A stretch of 64,000 nt of DNA from an uncultured Bacilli bacterium (GCA_934168275.1 CAKPNA010000001.1:385607-449606), one strand, 5' to 3'; shown: positions 35,269 to 45,443, counted from the first letter of the stretch. Translations and numbers: made by a program. The notes: generated from the letters alone by a model not told the origin.

Positions 35269-35976
35269 ATGGATGCAGAAAAAATAGGACAATTCATATA
35301 TAAATTAAGAACTGATAAAAATCTAACACAAAGTCAATTAGCAGACAACATACATGTCACCAATAAAGCTATTTCTCGATGGGAACGTGGAATAGGTTTT
35401 CCAGATATTTCTCTTTTAGAACCTTTATCTAATGAATTAGGAGTATCTATTCTAGAATTATTAAAGGGTGAAAAATTAAACAAAAATGATTATGTTGCAA
35501 AAGATGATATTAATACATTACTTGAAGTCATTATAAATATAAAGAAAAAATCAAAGAAAAATAATTTAATATTATTATCTATAACAACGATTATAGTTAT
35601 TATATCCATCATTTACTTTAAAACACATTTTAGTGGTTTTAATAATATATATATTGAACAATTACTTAATCATATTTCACTAGTACCATTCAGCAATATA
35701 TATGCCTCAATACATAATAAAAACATTATAGCATTAGCCAACAATATTATAATTAACTCATTACTCGGTATTATCATTAATTATTACATAATATACTTTT
35801 CTCCAAATAATAAATTAAAAACCATAATACTAATAAACATACTATTAGAACTATTTAAGTGGTTAATGACTATTGGAATATTTGATGTAGATGATATTAT
35901 CATAAGATGTATTACTTGTCTAATTATAGTTAACATTTACTCAAAAAAGAAAATACATATATTACCTCAACAATAA
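35269..35976 (+). CDS. XRE-family HTH regulator with membrane segments
   Basis: 235 residues. Residues 1-70 are an XRE HTH (LTQSQLADNIHVTNKAISRW, then a PDISLLEPLS tail). The remainder has about four hydrophobic segments from residue 95 on. The design matches the regulator at 1382 but with a multi-pass C-terminus. The ATG at 35269 follows AAGAGGT; the upstream TTG at 35251 is weaker. A TATAAT -10 lies at 35240-35245. Signal and targets unknown. Confidence 0.8.
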   Translation: MDAEKIGQFIYKLRTDKNLTQSQLADNIHVTNKAISRWERGIGFPDISLLEPLSNELGVSILELLKGEKLNKNDYVAKDDINTLLEVIINIKKKSKKNNLILLSITTIIVIISIIYFKTHFSGFNNIYIEQLLNHISLVPFSNIYASIHNKNIIALANNIIINSLLGIIINYYIIYFSPNNKLKTIILINILLELFKWLMTIGIFDVDDIIIRCITCLIIVNIYSKKKIHILPQQ

Positions 35977-36043
35977 ATGTATTTTTCTTTTTTACTTATT
36001 GTTAATAATTTATAAATATGATATATTTGATTTGGTGATTTGT

Positions 36044-37186
36044 ATGAATAAAATAATTGGTATCATAGCAGAATATAACCCCTTTCATCTAGGACACATC
36101 TACCAGATAAATGAAATAAAAAAGATATATCCAGATAGTACAATTATAGTTATAATATCTCCATCTTTTACTCAAAGAGGAGATATATCTATTATTAATA
36201 AATATAATAAAACATTAATATGTTTAGAAAATAATATTGACTTAGTAGTAGAACTTCCTTATCCATATGCTACTCAGTCATCAGATATCTTTGCTAAAGG
36301 AGCCATTGAAATATTAAATAAACTAAATATAGATACCTTAGTATTTGGTAGTGAAAGTAATGATGTTGAAACTCTTAAAAACTTAGCCAATATTAGTAAT
36401 AACAATACCAATTATCATAACAAAGTAAAAGAATATTTAAATAAAGGATATAACTATCCTACTGCTATGTCAAAAGCCTTATATGATATTACTAACGTTA
36501 ATATTAACACCCCTAATGATCTACTAGCTTTATCATACTTAAAAGTAATAAACAAATATAATTATAATATTACCCCCCTATCTATTAAAAGAACTAATAA
36601 CTATCACTCTAATACTTTAGATAATAGTAATATAGTTAATGCTTCTCTTATAAGAAAACTATATAATGAAGATAAAGATATATCTAATTATATAGCCACT
36701 AATAGTATTAATAAATTAATAAAAATAGATTATAACTATTTATATTCCCTACTAAGACTACAAATAATAAATAATATTAATAACTTAAATGAATTTCAAA
36801 CAGTTGAAGAAGGTATAGAAAATAGAATAAAAAAATATATTTATAAGTCTAACACTTGGGAAGAATTAGTAAAAAATATTAAAACTAAAAGATATACTTA
36901 TAACCGTATCAACAGAATGCTTATCCACATTTTAAACAACTATAAAAAAACAGATAACGACAATATTAATATTGATTATATTAGAATACTAGGCTTTAAT
37001 AGTAAAGGTAGAAAACACTTAAATAACATTAAGAAAAATATTGATATTAAATTAATATCTAACTATAAACCTAATATATCAGAACTATTAGATTTAGAAT
37101 TTAAAATAACATGTAATTATGCTATAATAACAAAAGATAATGAATTAATAACAAAAGAATTTAGTAGTTATCCTATTAGAAAATAG
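36044..37186 (+). CDS. tmcAL: tRNA(Met) cytidine acetate ligase
   Basis: 380 residues from the ATG at 36044 (TTGGTGATTTGT upstream). The N-terminus MNKIIGIIAEYNPFHLGH carries the nucleotidyltransferase HxGH motif (HLGH). TmcAL (YlbM) acetylates the wobble cytidine of elongator tRNA-Met using acetate and ATP. The family length is about 400 residues. It is followed closely by the FemX-like gene on the same strand. Confidence 0.9.
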   Translation: MNKIIGIIAEYNPFHLGHIYQINEIKKIYPDSTIIVIISPSFTQRGDISIINKYNKTLICLENNIDLVVELPYPYATQSSDIFAKGAIEILNKLNIDTLVFGSESNDVETLKNLANISNNNTNYHNKVKEYLNKGYNYPTAMSKALYDITNVNINTPNDLLALSYLKVINKYNYNITPLSIKRTNNYHSNTLDNSNIVNASLIRKLYNEDKDISNYIATNSINKLIKIDYNYLYSLLRLQIINNINNLNEFQTVEEGIENRIKKYIYKSNTWEELVKNIKTKRYTYNRINRMLIHILNNYKKTDNDNINIDYIRILGFNSKGRKHLNNIKKNIDIKLISNYKPNISELLDLEFKITCNYAIITKDNELITKEFSSYPIRK

Positions 37187-37228
37187 AAATTTATGATATA
37201 ATTGTATAAACAAAAAGGAGTATAAAAT

Positions 37229-38443
37229 ATGAAATTAATTGAATTAACAGAAACTCAATATCGCAACTATTCCCGTATTCATAAAGAAAAAAACTATTGC
37301 CAAACAGTTGAATATACTAATTTATTAGAAAATAAGAAATATAATAAAAATTATATAGGTCTAATAGATGATAGTGATAATGTTCTAGGTGCTACCCTTA
37401 TATTAAGTAGTAATTTAGGTATTAAAAAAGGTATTATTCCCGGAGGATTCCTTATTGACTATACCAATAAAGATTTATTAGATACCTTCTGTAAATACTT
37501 AAAAGATTATCTAAAGAAAAGTAATTATGTCTATGTATCAATGTTCCCACTATTTAGATATAAAGTATATAACAATAAAAGAGTATTATTACAAGACAAT
37601 AGTGAGATAGTAAATATTCTAAATAAATATAACTTCGTAGCTACTGAATATACTAATAGATTTAGTAGATATGATTTAGTAGTAGAATCTAAAAAGAATT
37701 TAAATGCTATATATAATAGTTTTAACTCAAATACTAAAAGAAATATTAGAAATAGTATCTATATGGGAATAACTATTGAAAAAGCAAACGATAATGAACT
37801 AGATACCTTCTATGAAATGGCTAGAAAAAGTACTAAAAAAAATATTGGCTTTTTAAAGAACTATTTAGCAAGTTATTCAACACCAGACAATACTATGGAA
37901 GTATATTACGCTAAACTAAAAGCAGATGTTTATATTAATAATTATCGTCATCTATTAGCCAAAGAACAAGAAAGAAATAGATTATTAAATGCTAATCTTC
38001 AAAGAAATAACAGTAAAAAAAGGAAAAAAACCATATCTAGAAAAATGGAATCTGATCGTTTAATAGAAAAATATAATAATCAAATAATTAAGGGTACTGA
38101 GTTATTAAAGAAATATCCAAAAGGAATAATATTAGGTACTACTGCTGTTCTTCTTAATAAAAAAGAAGTATACTTCTTAATGGAAGGTCATGATGAAGCC
38201 ATTAATAAAGTATCTACATCACATATTCTAAAATGGGAAATAATTAAAAAATATTATCAACAAGGTTATCGTATATTTAACCTTGGCAGTGTCCATAATA
38301 ATTTAAATAAAAAAGGAAAATTCTACGGACTATATCAACATAAAATAGGCTTTGGAAGTGATATTATTGAATACTATCCTAACCTAGATCTAGTTCTAAA
38401 TCAATTTATTTATAAATTAGTTAAATTTAAAAAGAAAAAATAG
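37229..38443 (+). CDS. FemX/MurM-like peptidoglycan bridge aminoacyltransferase
   Basis: 404 residues with two GNAT-like halves and an inserted basic coiled-coil region (residues about 235-285, rich in K/R/N). The Fem family adds amino acids from aminoacyl-tRNA to the lipid II stem peptide to build the cross-bridge. The C-terminal YRIFNLGSVHNNL...GLYQHKIGFG segment is typical. AAAGGAG precedes the ATG. A bidirectional terminator follows. Confidence 0.85.
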   Translation: MKLIELTETQYRNYSRIHKEKNYCQTVEYTNLLENKKYNKNYIGLIDDSDNVLGATLILSSNLGIKKGIIPGGFLIDYTNKDLLDTFCKYLKDYLKKSNYVYVSMFPLFRYKVYNNKRVLLQDNSEIVNILNKYNFVATEYTNRFSRYDLVVESKKNLNAIYNSFNSNTKRNIRNSIYMGITIEKANDNELDTFYEMARKSTKKNIGFLKNYLASYSTPDNTMEVYYAKLKADVYINNYRHLLAKEQERNRLLNANLQRNNSKKRKKTISRKMESDRLIEKYNNQIIKGTELLKKYPKGIILGTTAVLLNKKEVYFLMEGHDEAINKVSTSHILKWEIIKKYYQQGYRIFNLGSVHNNLNKKGKFYGLYQHKIGFGSDIIEYYPNLDLVLNQFIYKLVKFKKKK

Positions 38444-38472
38444 AGAAAAATCAAAAATTCTCTATTTTTTTC
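38432..38472. terminator. Bidirectional terminator between FemX-like and CmpB-like genes
   Basis: AAAATAGAGAA pairs with TTCTCTATTTT around a short A-rich loop, with T runs on both strands between two convergent genes. Confidence 0.8.
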
Positions 38473-39140
38473 TAATCAACAAATACCATATTAGTATAAT
38501 ACTTCTCTAAAAATTCATCAGGATAATATTTATCCAAAAACTCCCCAAACTTTGTATATGGTGGAATATTCTGTCTACGATAATTCTGTCTAATAATACT
38601 ACTCCACGAAATAAAACAGTCAAATATCATAAACACCAATAATACCATTGTAAGTTTACACCCTATATTATAATCTATTCTCTCTATTAAATTAGACATA
38701 ACAGGATATACCCACATATTCCATATCATCGCTAGCAATCCCCAAAAGAATGCATAAGGAATTGTTGTTCGACCATTTATATTTAAAAACTTATCATTAT
38801 AATTCCAAGAAACAGAACCCACTACTAATTCTTGCAAATAACTAGTAATATATTCTACTGTTCCTCCTAATACAGCGCCATATAATAAATAATGATACCA
38901 TTTATACTCTTTATCCTTAGCAAAAGCCATTGTTAATATAACCGCACCAGCACCATATAATGGATTAAATGGGCCATATATAACCCCACGTTTAAGTTTC
39001 CAAACCCATATTCCTTCATTTAATAGATGTAATACTAAAGTATATATTTGTTCCCAATAAACGCCAAATACTGATCCAATAATAAATACCCAAAAGTATT
39101 TATGAAAACAATATCCTTTAGCAAATTCATTTTTCTTCAT
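38472..39140 (-). CDS. CmpB-family integral membrane protein (putative ABC transporter type IV)
   Basis: 222 residues with about five hydrophobic segments. VFGVYWEQIYTLV, RGVIYGPFNPLYGAGAVIL and GTVEYITSYLQE near residues 95-108 match the PF06541 'putative ABC-transporter type IV' pattern. The actual transport function is unproven. AAGGAG precedes the ATG. It follows the LtaS-like gene by 15 nt, so an envelope role is likely. Confidence 0.8.
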   Translation of the reverse strand: MKKNEFAKGYCFHKYFWVFIIGSVFGVYWEQIYTLVLHLLNEGIWVWKLKRGVIYGPFNPLYGAGAVILTMAFAKDKEYKWYHYLLYGAVLGGTVEYITSYLQELVVGSVSWNYNDKFLNINGRTTIPYAFFWGLLAMIWNMWVYPVMSNLIERIDYNIGCKLTMVLLVFMIFDCFISWSSIIRQNYRRQNIPPYTKFGEFLDKYYPDEFLEKYYTNMVFVD

Positions 39141-39155
39141 ACTACTCCTTACTAA

Positions 39156-41105
39156 TTATTTTTTATTTACTATCTCTTTTAGCAAGTCAAAATTAATTAT
39201 ATCATCTGATACTTCTAATATTTGCTGAGCCTTCTCTTTTCTAACATCAATATATTCTTTATCATAAATATCTATTATCATTTGATTCTTAATTGAATAT
39301 ACTTCATCATTTTGACTATTATAATAATATTTATCAGTAAGGAATGATCCACCTTTAAATACTACCATATTACTACCATCTTTAATACTCATAATATCAG
39401 TACCTAAACTATACTTACTACTAACTCCAAGCATATTACCAAGTGTAGGTAAACTGTCTATCATACCCATTGGTGTATCACACTTAACATTAAATTTTTG
39501 ATCTTTAGTCCAAATAATATATGGTGTACTCTTATCTAAAGCATACTTATACTTATTAACATCCACATATCCTTTATCTCCACTCGTAAGTAATTTACCG
39601 GTACTATTATTATAATTATATAATAAATTATAACTATCCATACCAATTCTAGCATCATGATCTCCATAAATAACTAATACTGTATTATCAAGTAATCCTT
39701 CTTTATCTAACTCATCAATAAACTTGCCTAGAGCTTCATCAGAATAATGTAAGGCTTTAATATATCTACCCATAACATCATCTTCTAAATAACCAACATT
39801 ATATTCACCCATTTTATCAGTATCACTCCATGGTACATGACTAGTTAAAGTAATTAATGTTCCCATAAACTTCTCATTGTTAGCCGCTATCTCTTTAATC
39901 ATTGGAACACTTTGTCTAAAAAAAGACTTATCAGATAAACCAAAAGTACCAATTACATCATCTATTTCATAATAATTTTTAGAATAAAACTTATCATATC
40001 CTAAACTCTTATGCATATTAGCCCTATTCCAAAAATCCCCATTATTTGCATGCATACTAAATGTATAATACCCTTGTTCTTTTAATAACTTCTGTAATGA
40101 AACATAATAATTATTAGCATAACTAACAAATACTGTCCCATTAGAAGAAGGCATCATAGATGTCGAAAAAGTAAATTCTGAATCACTACTAGTACCTACT
40201 CCCACCTGTGGATAAAAATTACTAAAGAATATTCCTTCATTAGCTAATTTATTAATATTAGGTAATACTTCTTTCCCACCAAATGATAAATTCATAACAA
40301 ATGTCTGTAAACTCTCAAAATGTATTACTATAACATTCTTATCTTTAAATATATTGGTATATTCATTGTCACTTTTCTTAACTTTATTATTGTTATAATA
40401 GTCCGTTACCTCTTTATAAGCTTTATCATGTCCAAAAATATTATTTAGTTTTGGCTCTAAACTCTGTACTAAATCATCAATTTGATACATATATACTCCA
40501 AAGCATTTAACTACTGATACTCTATTCCATAAGTTTAAAAATCTATTCCATTCTGGAGCACTAGATAATATAGAGCCTGTAGCCAATATAACTATAATAG
40601 ATACTACATACTTCTTCCACATTAACTTAAAATCACTCTTACGAATATAACTCATCGTAATATTATTTTTCTTTAAATAATTATAATACATTATTATTGC
40701 CGGTATCTCTAACAAATAAATAAAATCAATTATATGAAATACATTTTCCATTACTCCAACATCCATATCTAATATAAATAAAGACGTTAAAAGAAGCGAA
40801 ATAGATACAAAAGAATCATAATAGTGATAATATGCAGCATTTGCCAAACATATAACCGCTGTAATAATACTGCATACTAAATAATATTTAAATCTATTCT
40901 TCTCTTTAATTAAGAAAGAAAATGCCCCTATAATTAATAAAAAACCTAAATCAAATAATACCGGTCTAATATCATAAAAATTACCTACTGTTAAAATTCT
41001 TACTAATATACTATTAAAAAGAGAATAACCAACAAAAAACATAAACATCTTTTCTCTTTTAGCAAACTTAACAATTTTATTAAAAAAATTTTTTACTTTA
41101 TTCAT
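39156..41105 (-). CDS. Lipoteichoic acid synthase-like sulfatase-fold enzyme
   Basis: 649 residues: five N-terminal membrane segments (residues 18-210) then an extracellular alkaline phosphatase/sulfatase domain. IHFESLQ provides a metal ligand, GTSSDSEF near residue 303 contains the catalytic threonine, and YGDHDARIG is the third metal-binding motif. Family members polymerise glycerol-phosphate on a glycolipid. The GT4 at 23800 may make that anchor. GAAGAGG precedes the ATG. Confidence 0.9.
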   Translation of the reverse strand: MNKVKNFFNKIVKFAKREKMFMFFVGYSLFNSILVRILTVGNFYDIRPVLFDLGFLLIIGAFSFLIKEKNRFKYYLVCSIITAVICLANAAYYHYYDSFVSISLLLTSLFILDMDVGVMENVFHIIDFIYLLEIPAIIMYYNYLKKNNITMSYIRKSDFKLMWKKYVVSIIVILATGSILSSAPEWNRFLNLWNRVSVVKCFGVYMYQIDDLVQSLEPKLNNIFGHDKAYKEVTDYYNNNKVKKSDNEYTNIFKDKNVIVIHFESLQTFVMNLSFGGKEVLPNINKLANEGIFFSNFYPQVGVGTSSDSEFTFSTSMMPSSNGTVFVSYANNYYVSLQKLLKEQGYYTFSMHANNGDFWNRANMHKSLGYDKFYSKNYYEIDDVIGTFGLSDKSFFRQSVPMIKEIAANNEKFMGTLITLTSHVPWSDTDKMGEYNVGYLEDDVMGRYIKALHYSDEALGKFIDELDKEGLLDNTVLVIYGDHDARIGMDSYNLLYNYNNSTGKLLTSGDKGYVDVNKYKYALDKSTPYIIWTKDQKFNVKCDTPMGMIDSLPTLGNMLGVSSKYSLGTDIMSIKDGSNMVVFKGGSFLTDKYYYNSQNDEVYSIKNQMIIDIYDKEYIDVRKEKAQQILEVSDDIINFDLLKEIVNKK

Positions 41106-41241
41106 AAAATACCTCTTCTTTGTTAATTATTATAACACTATAACTATTATATTTCAATCAAACCATAGAAAACATACTAATCATTTTTTAAAAATTTATA
41201 ATTTTTTTATTTACATTGCTTATTATACTTTGTAAAAATAT

Positions 41242-41269
41242 TTGACATTGATAAATTTTAATATATAAT
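41242..41269 (+). promoter_or_regulatory. Promoter of dinD
   Basis: TTGACA at 41242-41247 and TATAAT at 41264-41269, spacer 16 nt. I do not see a clear LexA box. Confidence 0.7.
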
Positions 41270-41349
41270 TTGATATATACACAATAAAAAATTTAAAAAA
41301 ACAGAAATACTAAAAAATACTAAAATATATAAGTAAAGGAAGGAAAATA

Positions 41350-42219
41350 ATGAAAAATGAACTAGAAATATATAAAGAGCAAAATTTTGAAGAAATCAAA
41401 CATATTAACGAAGAAGGAATGGAATATTGGTATGCTAGAGAACTTGCTAAAATTCTCGAATACACAGAATGGAGAAATTTTTTTAAAGTAATCAATAAAT
41501 CAATTACCGCCTGTAAAAATAGTAATAATAACCCAAAATACCATTTCGTTGAGATCAACAAAATGGTCAAATTAGGCTCTGGTGCTGAAAGAAAAGTTGA
41601 AGATTTTATACTAACAAGATATGCATGCTACTTAATAGTTCAAAACGCAGACTCCTCTAAGCAGGTAGTAGCTTTAGGACAAACCTATTTTGCTATACAA
41701 ACAAGAAAACAAGAATTGTTAGATGATGAAATTAAAAATTTATCTGAAAACCAAAAAAGAATTAAATTGAGAAATGAAGTTAAAGAAGGAAATAAAATAC
41801 TCAGTGATACTGTTTACGAGATTGGCGCAAGAACCAACAAAGAATTTGCCAAATTTCATAATGAAGGATACAAAGGCTTATATGGTGGTGAAACCGCTAA
41901 AGCTATAAAAAAGCGCAAAGGCATAGATGAAAAGGATGATATATTAGATTATATGGGAAACACAGAATTAGCAGCAAATTGGTTTAGAATAACACAGGCA
42001 GATGAAATGTTGAAAAGAGATAAAATAGACACACTAGAAGAAGCAAACAGAACGCATAATAAGGCAGGAAAAGAAGTTAGAAAAACAATGATGAGGCTAA
42101 GTGGAATAAAACCGGAAGAACTTCCAACTCCAGAAAAATCTATAAAACAAATTGAAAAAGATGAAAAAATAAAAATTGAAGCAAAATTAAAAGAAATAGA
42201 ACAAAATACAAAAAGTTAA
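41350..42219 (+). CDS. dinD: DNA damage-inducible protein D
   Basis: 289 residues, normal for DinD. The N-terminal BRO-N-like region (YWYARELAKILEYTEWRNF) is followed by the DinD core (GAERKVEDFILTRYACYLIV and a charged C-terminus). In E. coli DinD inhibits RecA filaments; here the role is by family only. AAGGAAGG precedes the ATG. It lies directly before an IS element whose left end starts 10 nt after its stop codon. Confidence 0.93.
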   Translation: MKNELEIYKEQNFEEIKHINEEGMEYWYARELAKILEYTEWRNFFKVINKSITACKNSNNNPKYHFVEINKMVKLGSGAERKVEDFILTRYACYLIVQNADSSKQVVALGQTYFAIQTRKQELLDDEIKNLSENQKRIKLRNEVKEGNKILSDTVYEIGARTNKEFAKFHNEGYKGLYGGETAKAIKKRKGIDEKDDILDYMGNTELAANWFRITQADEMLKRDKIDTLEEANRTHNKAGKEVRKTMMRLSGIKPEELPTPEKSIKQIEKDEKIKIEAKLKEIEQNTKS

Positions 42220-42228
42220 AAAAACTTC

Positions 42229-43607
42229 GAGATTGATTTATATCAGTCTCCTAAGTCTGTAAATAATTTTGTGTAAAGATGAATCCTTTCTGTGGTAATA
42301 TAGAAATATATAACCAAGGAAGGATTTTTTGTATGAAAGAAAATAAAAATAATGAAGTTGTTAAATATTTATTAGAAAATTATGATATTAAAAATGCAAA
42401 TGATATTGCTTATGCATTAAAAGATATGTTTAAAGATACTATTCAAACTATGATGAATGCTGAATTTGATTCATCTATGGGTTATGAAAAAAGTGATAAT
42501 AAAATAGAAAAATCAAACTATAGAAATGGCTATTCTTCTAAAAAGGTAAAAAGTCAATTTGGCGAATTTGATTTAACTATTCCTAGGGATAGAAATGCCG
42601 AATTTGAACCACAAATTGTTCCTAAAAATAAAAGAGATATTTCTGGAATTGAAGAGAAAGTTATAAATCTCTATGGTAAAGGTTTATCTACTAGAGAAAT
42701 AAGCGACTCTATCGAAGATATTTATGGAGTTCAATTGTCTGCTACAATGATTAGCAATATTACTGATGCTGTTTTAGAAGAAATAGAAGAATGGCAAAAA
42801 AGACCACTAAAGGAAGTTTATCCAATTGTTTTTATTGATGCAGTACATTTTAATGTTAAACAAGAAAATGTTATAGTAAAAAAGGCCGCTTATGTTATTC
42901 TTGGAGTTACTACTGAAGGATTTAAGGAAGTACTAGGAATATGGATTGGAGAAAATGAATCTGCAAAATATTGGTTAGGTACTTTAAACGAATTAAAGAA
43001 TCGTGGAGTCAAAGACATATTAATTATCTGTTCTGATGGATTAAAAGGAATAAATGAAGCAATTAAAGCGGTTTATCCAAATGCTATGCAACAAAGATGT
43101 ATTGTTCATTTTATTAGAAATTCTGTTAAATTTGTTTCTTATAAACACTTAAAAGAATTTTGTAATAATTTAAGAACTATATATAAATCAAATACAGAAA
43201 AGGAGGCAAGAGAAAATTTAGAAAAAGTAAAAGCAAAATGGAAAGATATTTACCCAACCAGTTTAAAAGTTTGGGAAGATAATTGGGAAGCAATTTGTAC
43301 TTTATTCAATTATTCTAAAGAATTAAGAAGAATAATGTATACAACTAATGCTATTGAAAGTTTAAATCGTTCTTATCGTAAATATACTAAAACCAAAGGT
43401 GTATTTACTAGTGATAACTCTTTAATGAAATGTTTATTTTTAGCTACTAGAAATGTAGAAAAAAAGTGGACTACTAGATACCCTAATTGGGATATGATTT
43501 ATAATGAACTAAATATTTTATATCCCGAACGATTAAATTGATCTTTGAAAATTATTCAATTTATGTTGTTATTATGGTAACAAAAAGAGACTGATATAAT
43601 CAATCTC
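42229..43607 (+). mobile_element. IS256-family insertion sequence
   Basis: About 1.38 kb. The left end GAGATTGATTTATATCAGTC (42229-42250) matches the right end (43587-43607) in inverted orientation, with one extra base. The transposase lies inside. No clear target duplication is visible. The insertion left the upstream dinD frame complete. Confidence 0.88.
42333..43541 (+). CDS. IS256-family transposase
   Basis: 402 residues, full length. DDE catalytic residues are in VFIDAVHFNV, ICSDGLKG and the C-terminal TTNAIESLNRSYRK region, all typical of Mutator-like IS256 transposases. The ATG at 42333 follows AAGGAAGG. It ends with TGA, evidence that TGA is a stop in this organism. Looks intact. Confidence 0.95.
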   Translation: MKENKNNEVVKYLLENYDIKNANDIAYALKDMFKDTIQTMMNAEFDSSMGYEKSDNKIEKSNYRNGYSSKKVKSQFGEFDLTIPRDRNAEFEPQIVPKNKRDISGIEEKVINLYGKGLSTREISDSIEDIYGVQLSATMISNITDAVLEEIEEWQKRPLKEVYPIVFIDAVHFNVKQENVIVKKAAYVILGVTTEGFKEVLGIWIGENESAKYWLGTLNELKNRGVKDILIICSDGLKGINEAIKAVYPNAMQQRCIVHFIRNSVKFVSYKHLKEFCNNLRTIYKSNTEKEARENLEKVKAKWKDIYPTSLKVWEDNWEAICTLFNYSKELRRIMYTTNAIESLNRSYRKYTKTKGVFTSDNSLMKCLFLATRNVEKKWTTRYPNWDMIYNELNILYPERLN

Positions 43608-43724
43608 CTTTTTCACATTATATAAAAATATTATAAAATTATTTTTTTGGCAGTTTCACATTAAATAATAACCAAATTTATTTATAAAAAATACTAAATA
43701 AGTCAAAATTAAAATAGAACAAAA

Positions 43725-43860
43725 GATAAATTAAAATTTATCATCGAAACCTCACGATTTCAAATTTCTGCTTCACAGACACTCTAATGAGCCTTCTCCA
43801 ACAGACTTAAATTCCGATAGTCGCTACCGTACATAATATATATTTTTAATTTAATTTACT
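43725..43860 (-). ncRNA. Omega RNA region of TnpB
   Basis: Downstream of tnpB on the minus strand lies a conserved-looking segment: ACGGTAGCGACTATCGG, then GGCTCATTAGAGTGTCTGTG, AAGCAGAAA, and a final hairpin GAAATC-GTGA-GGTTTC (43761-43746). This is the usual order at IS605-type right ends. The element boundary and guide start are predicted just below 43746, so the guide would come from about 43745-43725. Confidence 0.7.
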
Positions 43861-43869
43861 TGCTCTTTT

Positions 43870-45024
43870 TTAATAATTACTGCAATAGTTTTTCATATAC
43901 ATTTTTACACCTTCAAACATAATGTTGATACTAGCATTCAAATCTCTATCTATTTCCAAATGACACTTTGTACATTTATATGTCCTTTCGTTTAGGTTCT
44001 TATATTTTTTATCAATATTTTCACATACACTACAAGTTTGACTTGAGGGATAATAATCATATATTTGATAAAACTGTTTACCTTTAAATTTCGATTTATA
44101 CTCTAGTTGTTTTAATATTTCATTAAAACTTGCATCATTTATATTTTTTGATAGAGTTGTCTTTTTGCCATTTATTATCATTTCTTTAGTATGAAGTTTT
44201 TCACATGTGATAATATCATATTCATCTGTAATATTTTTAGTTATTTTATGTATATAATATTTTCTTGCATTTGCTAGTTTTGAATGAAGTATCGCTAATT
44301 TTTGTTTGCACTTTTTATAATTTTCACTACCTTTTACTTTTCTTGCTAATAATCTTTGCATTCTCTCTATTCTTTTTTCATACTTTAAGATATATTTATT
44401 GTTTTCAAATACAGTTCCATCAGAAAGAGTTAAAAGATTTTTAACTCCTAAATCTATACCTACTATCGAAGTTGGAATAACTTTATCGATTTCATCATGA
44501 ATTTCAAAAAGTACAGAAACATAATATTTTCCACTTGGTTCTTTTGAAATAGTCGCATTTAATATTCTCCCATTGATTGATTCAGTGTTTCTATAACCTC
44601 TAATTTTCATTACTTTAAGTTTAGGCAATTTAATAGTTTTGTTTTTTAAATCAAGTTCAATATTACAATAGTTATGATTTTTGTACGTACCATAAACAGC
44701 AGTTGTATTATAACTATTTTTACTAAATTTACTTTTGAATTTTGGATAACCACCTTGTTTATTAAAAAATCTTTTATATGAATCATCTAGATTAAACAAT
44801 GCTTTATTTATAGCAATACTATCTATTTCTTGTAAAAATGGATATTCGTATTTTAAATGATGAGTATAATGTCTTATATTTCCATTTGCTTTCTTATAAC
44901 CGTTTTCTTTTAACATATTTAAAAAATAGTTGTAGACAAACCTAGTACATCCTAAAGTTTTATTAATTAAAGTTCTTTGATTTTCATTTGGATAAATTCT
45001 AAATTTATATGCTTTGTAATACAT
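43870..45024 (-). CDS. tnpB: RNA-guided TnpB nuclease (IS200/IS605 OrfB)
   Basis: 384 residues from the ATG at 45024. RuvC-like catalytic residues appear intact: D in GIDLGVKN near residue 190, E in ITCEKLH near 273, and D in EIDRDLNASIN near 358. A four-cysteine zinc finger (CSVC...CTKC) is present. No TnpA transposase is adjacent. The gene lies next to tRNA-Asn, a common insertion neighbourhood. Upstream is a second G run of seven. Confidence 0.93.
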   Translation of the reverse strand: MYYKAYKFRIYPNENQRTLINKTLGCTRFVYNYFLNMLKENGYKKANGNIRHYTHHLKYEYPFLQEIDSIAINKALFNLDDSYKRFFNKQGGYPKFKSKFSKNSYNTTAVYGTYKNHNYCNIELDLKNKTIKLPKLKVMKIRGYRNTESINGRILNATISKEPSGKYYVSVLFEIHDEIDKVIPTSIVGIDLGVKNLLTLSDGTVFENNKYILKYEKRIERMQRLLARKVKGSENYKKCKQKLAILHSKLANARKYYIHKITKNITDEYDIITCEKLHTKEMIINGKKTTLSKNINDASFNEILKQLEYKSKFKGKQFYQIYDYYPSSQTCSVCENIDKKYKNLNERTYKCTKCHLEIDRDLNASINIMFEGVKMYMKNYCSNY

Positions 45025-45143
45025 TGACAACCCCCCCTTGTTAGTTTCTTAATACTATACTTATCATACAATATTAATCAATGTATAGCAATAAAATTTA
45101 CAATTCTTTTCAAATCATTTTTTTGAAGAACTTTCCTATTTAA

Positions 45144-45173
45144 TAAAAAAACAGGACACTATATCCTGTTAAA
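45144..45173 (-). terminator. Terminator after tRNA-Asn
   Basis: AACAGGA pairs with TCCTGTT around a 7-nt loop, followed by seven T on the minus strand. Confidence 0.85.
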
Positions 45174-45181
45174 TTATCAAA

Positions 45182-45257
45182 TGGCGCCTAATGTAGGACT
45201 CGAACCTACGACCTATCGGTTAACAGCCGAGTGCTCTACCGACTGAGCTAATTAGGC
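45182..45257 (-). tRNA. tRNA-Asn (GTT)
   Basis: A full cloverleaf on the minus strand: acceptor GCCTAAT/ATTAGGC, D arm GCTC...GAGC, anticodon loop CTGTTAA (anticodon GTT), T arm GTAGG-TTCGAGT-CCTAC, discriminator G and encoded CCA (45184-45182). Confidence 0.97.
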
Positions 45258-45443
45258 ATCTATCGCAAATGACTATTTCATTATATAATAAAATAATCTA
45301 TTATGCAATACCTTTTTTATTATTTTTTCACTTTTTTTCTAATTTATGCATCTATGTTTTAATTTTTAATAATAAATCACAAAGTTATTCCCGTACAGTA
45401 GAGTAACTTTTTACATCGTAATAAAAAAGCAGCCATTATTAAG

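Noticed and set aside
35101..35292. 63-codon minus-strand frame as an intact gene
   Set aside because: The frame crosses the start of the plus-strand XRE gene and continues in another frame, so it is listed only as a possible pseudogene.
42229..43607. Target-site duplication of the IS256-type element
   Set aside because: The 8-9 nt on either side of the terminal repeats do not match.
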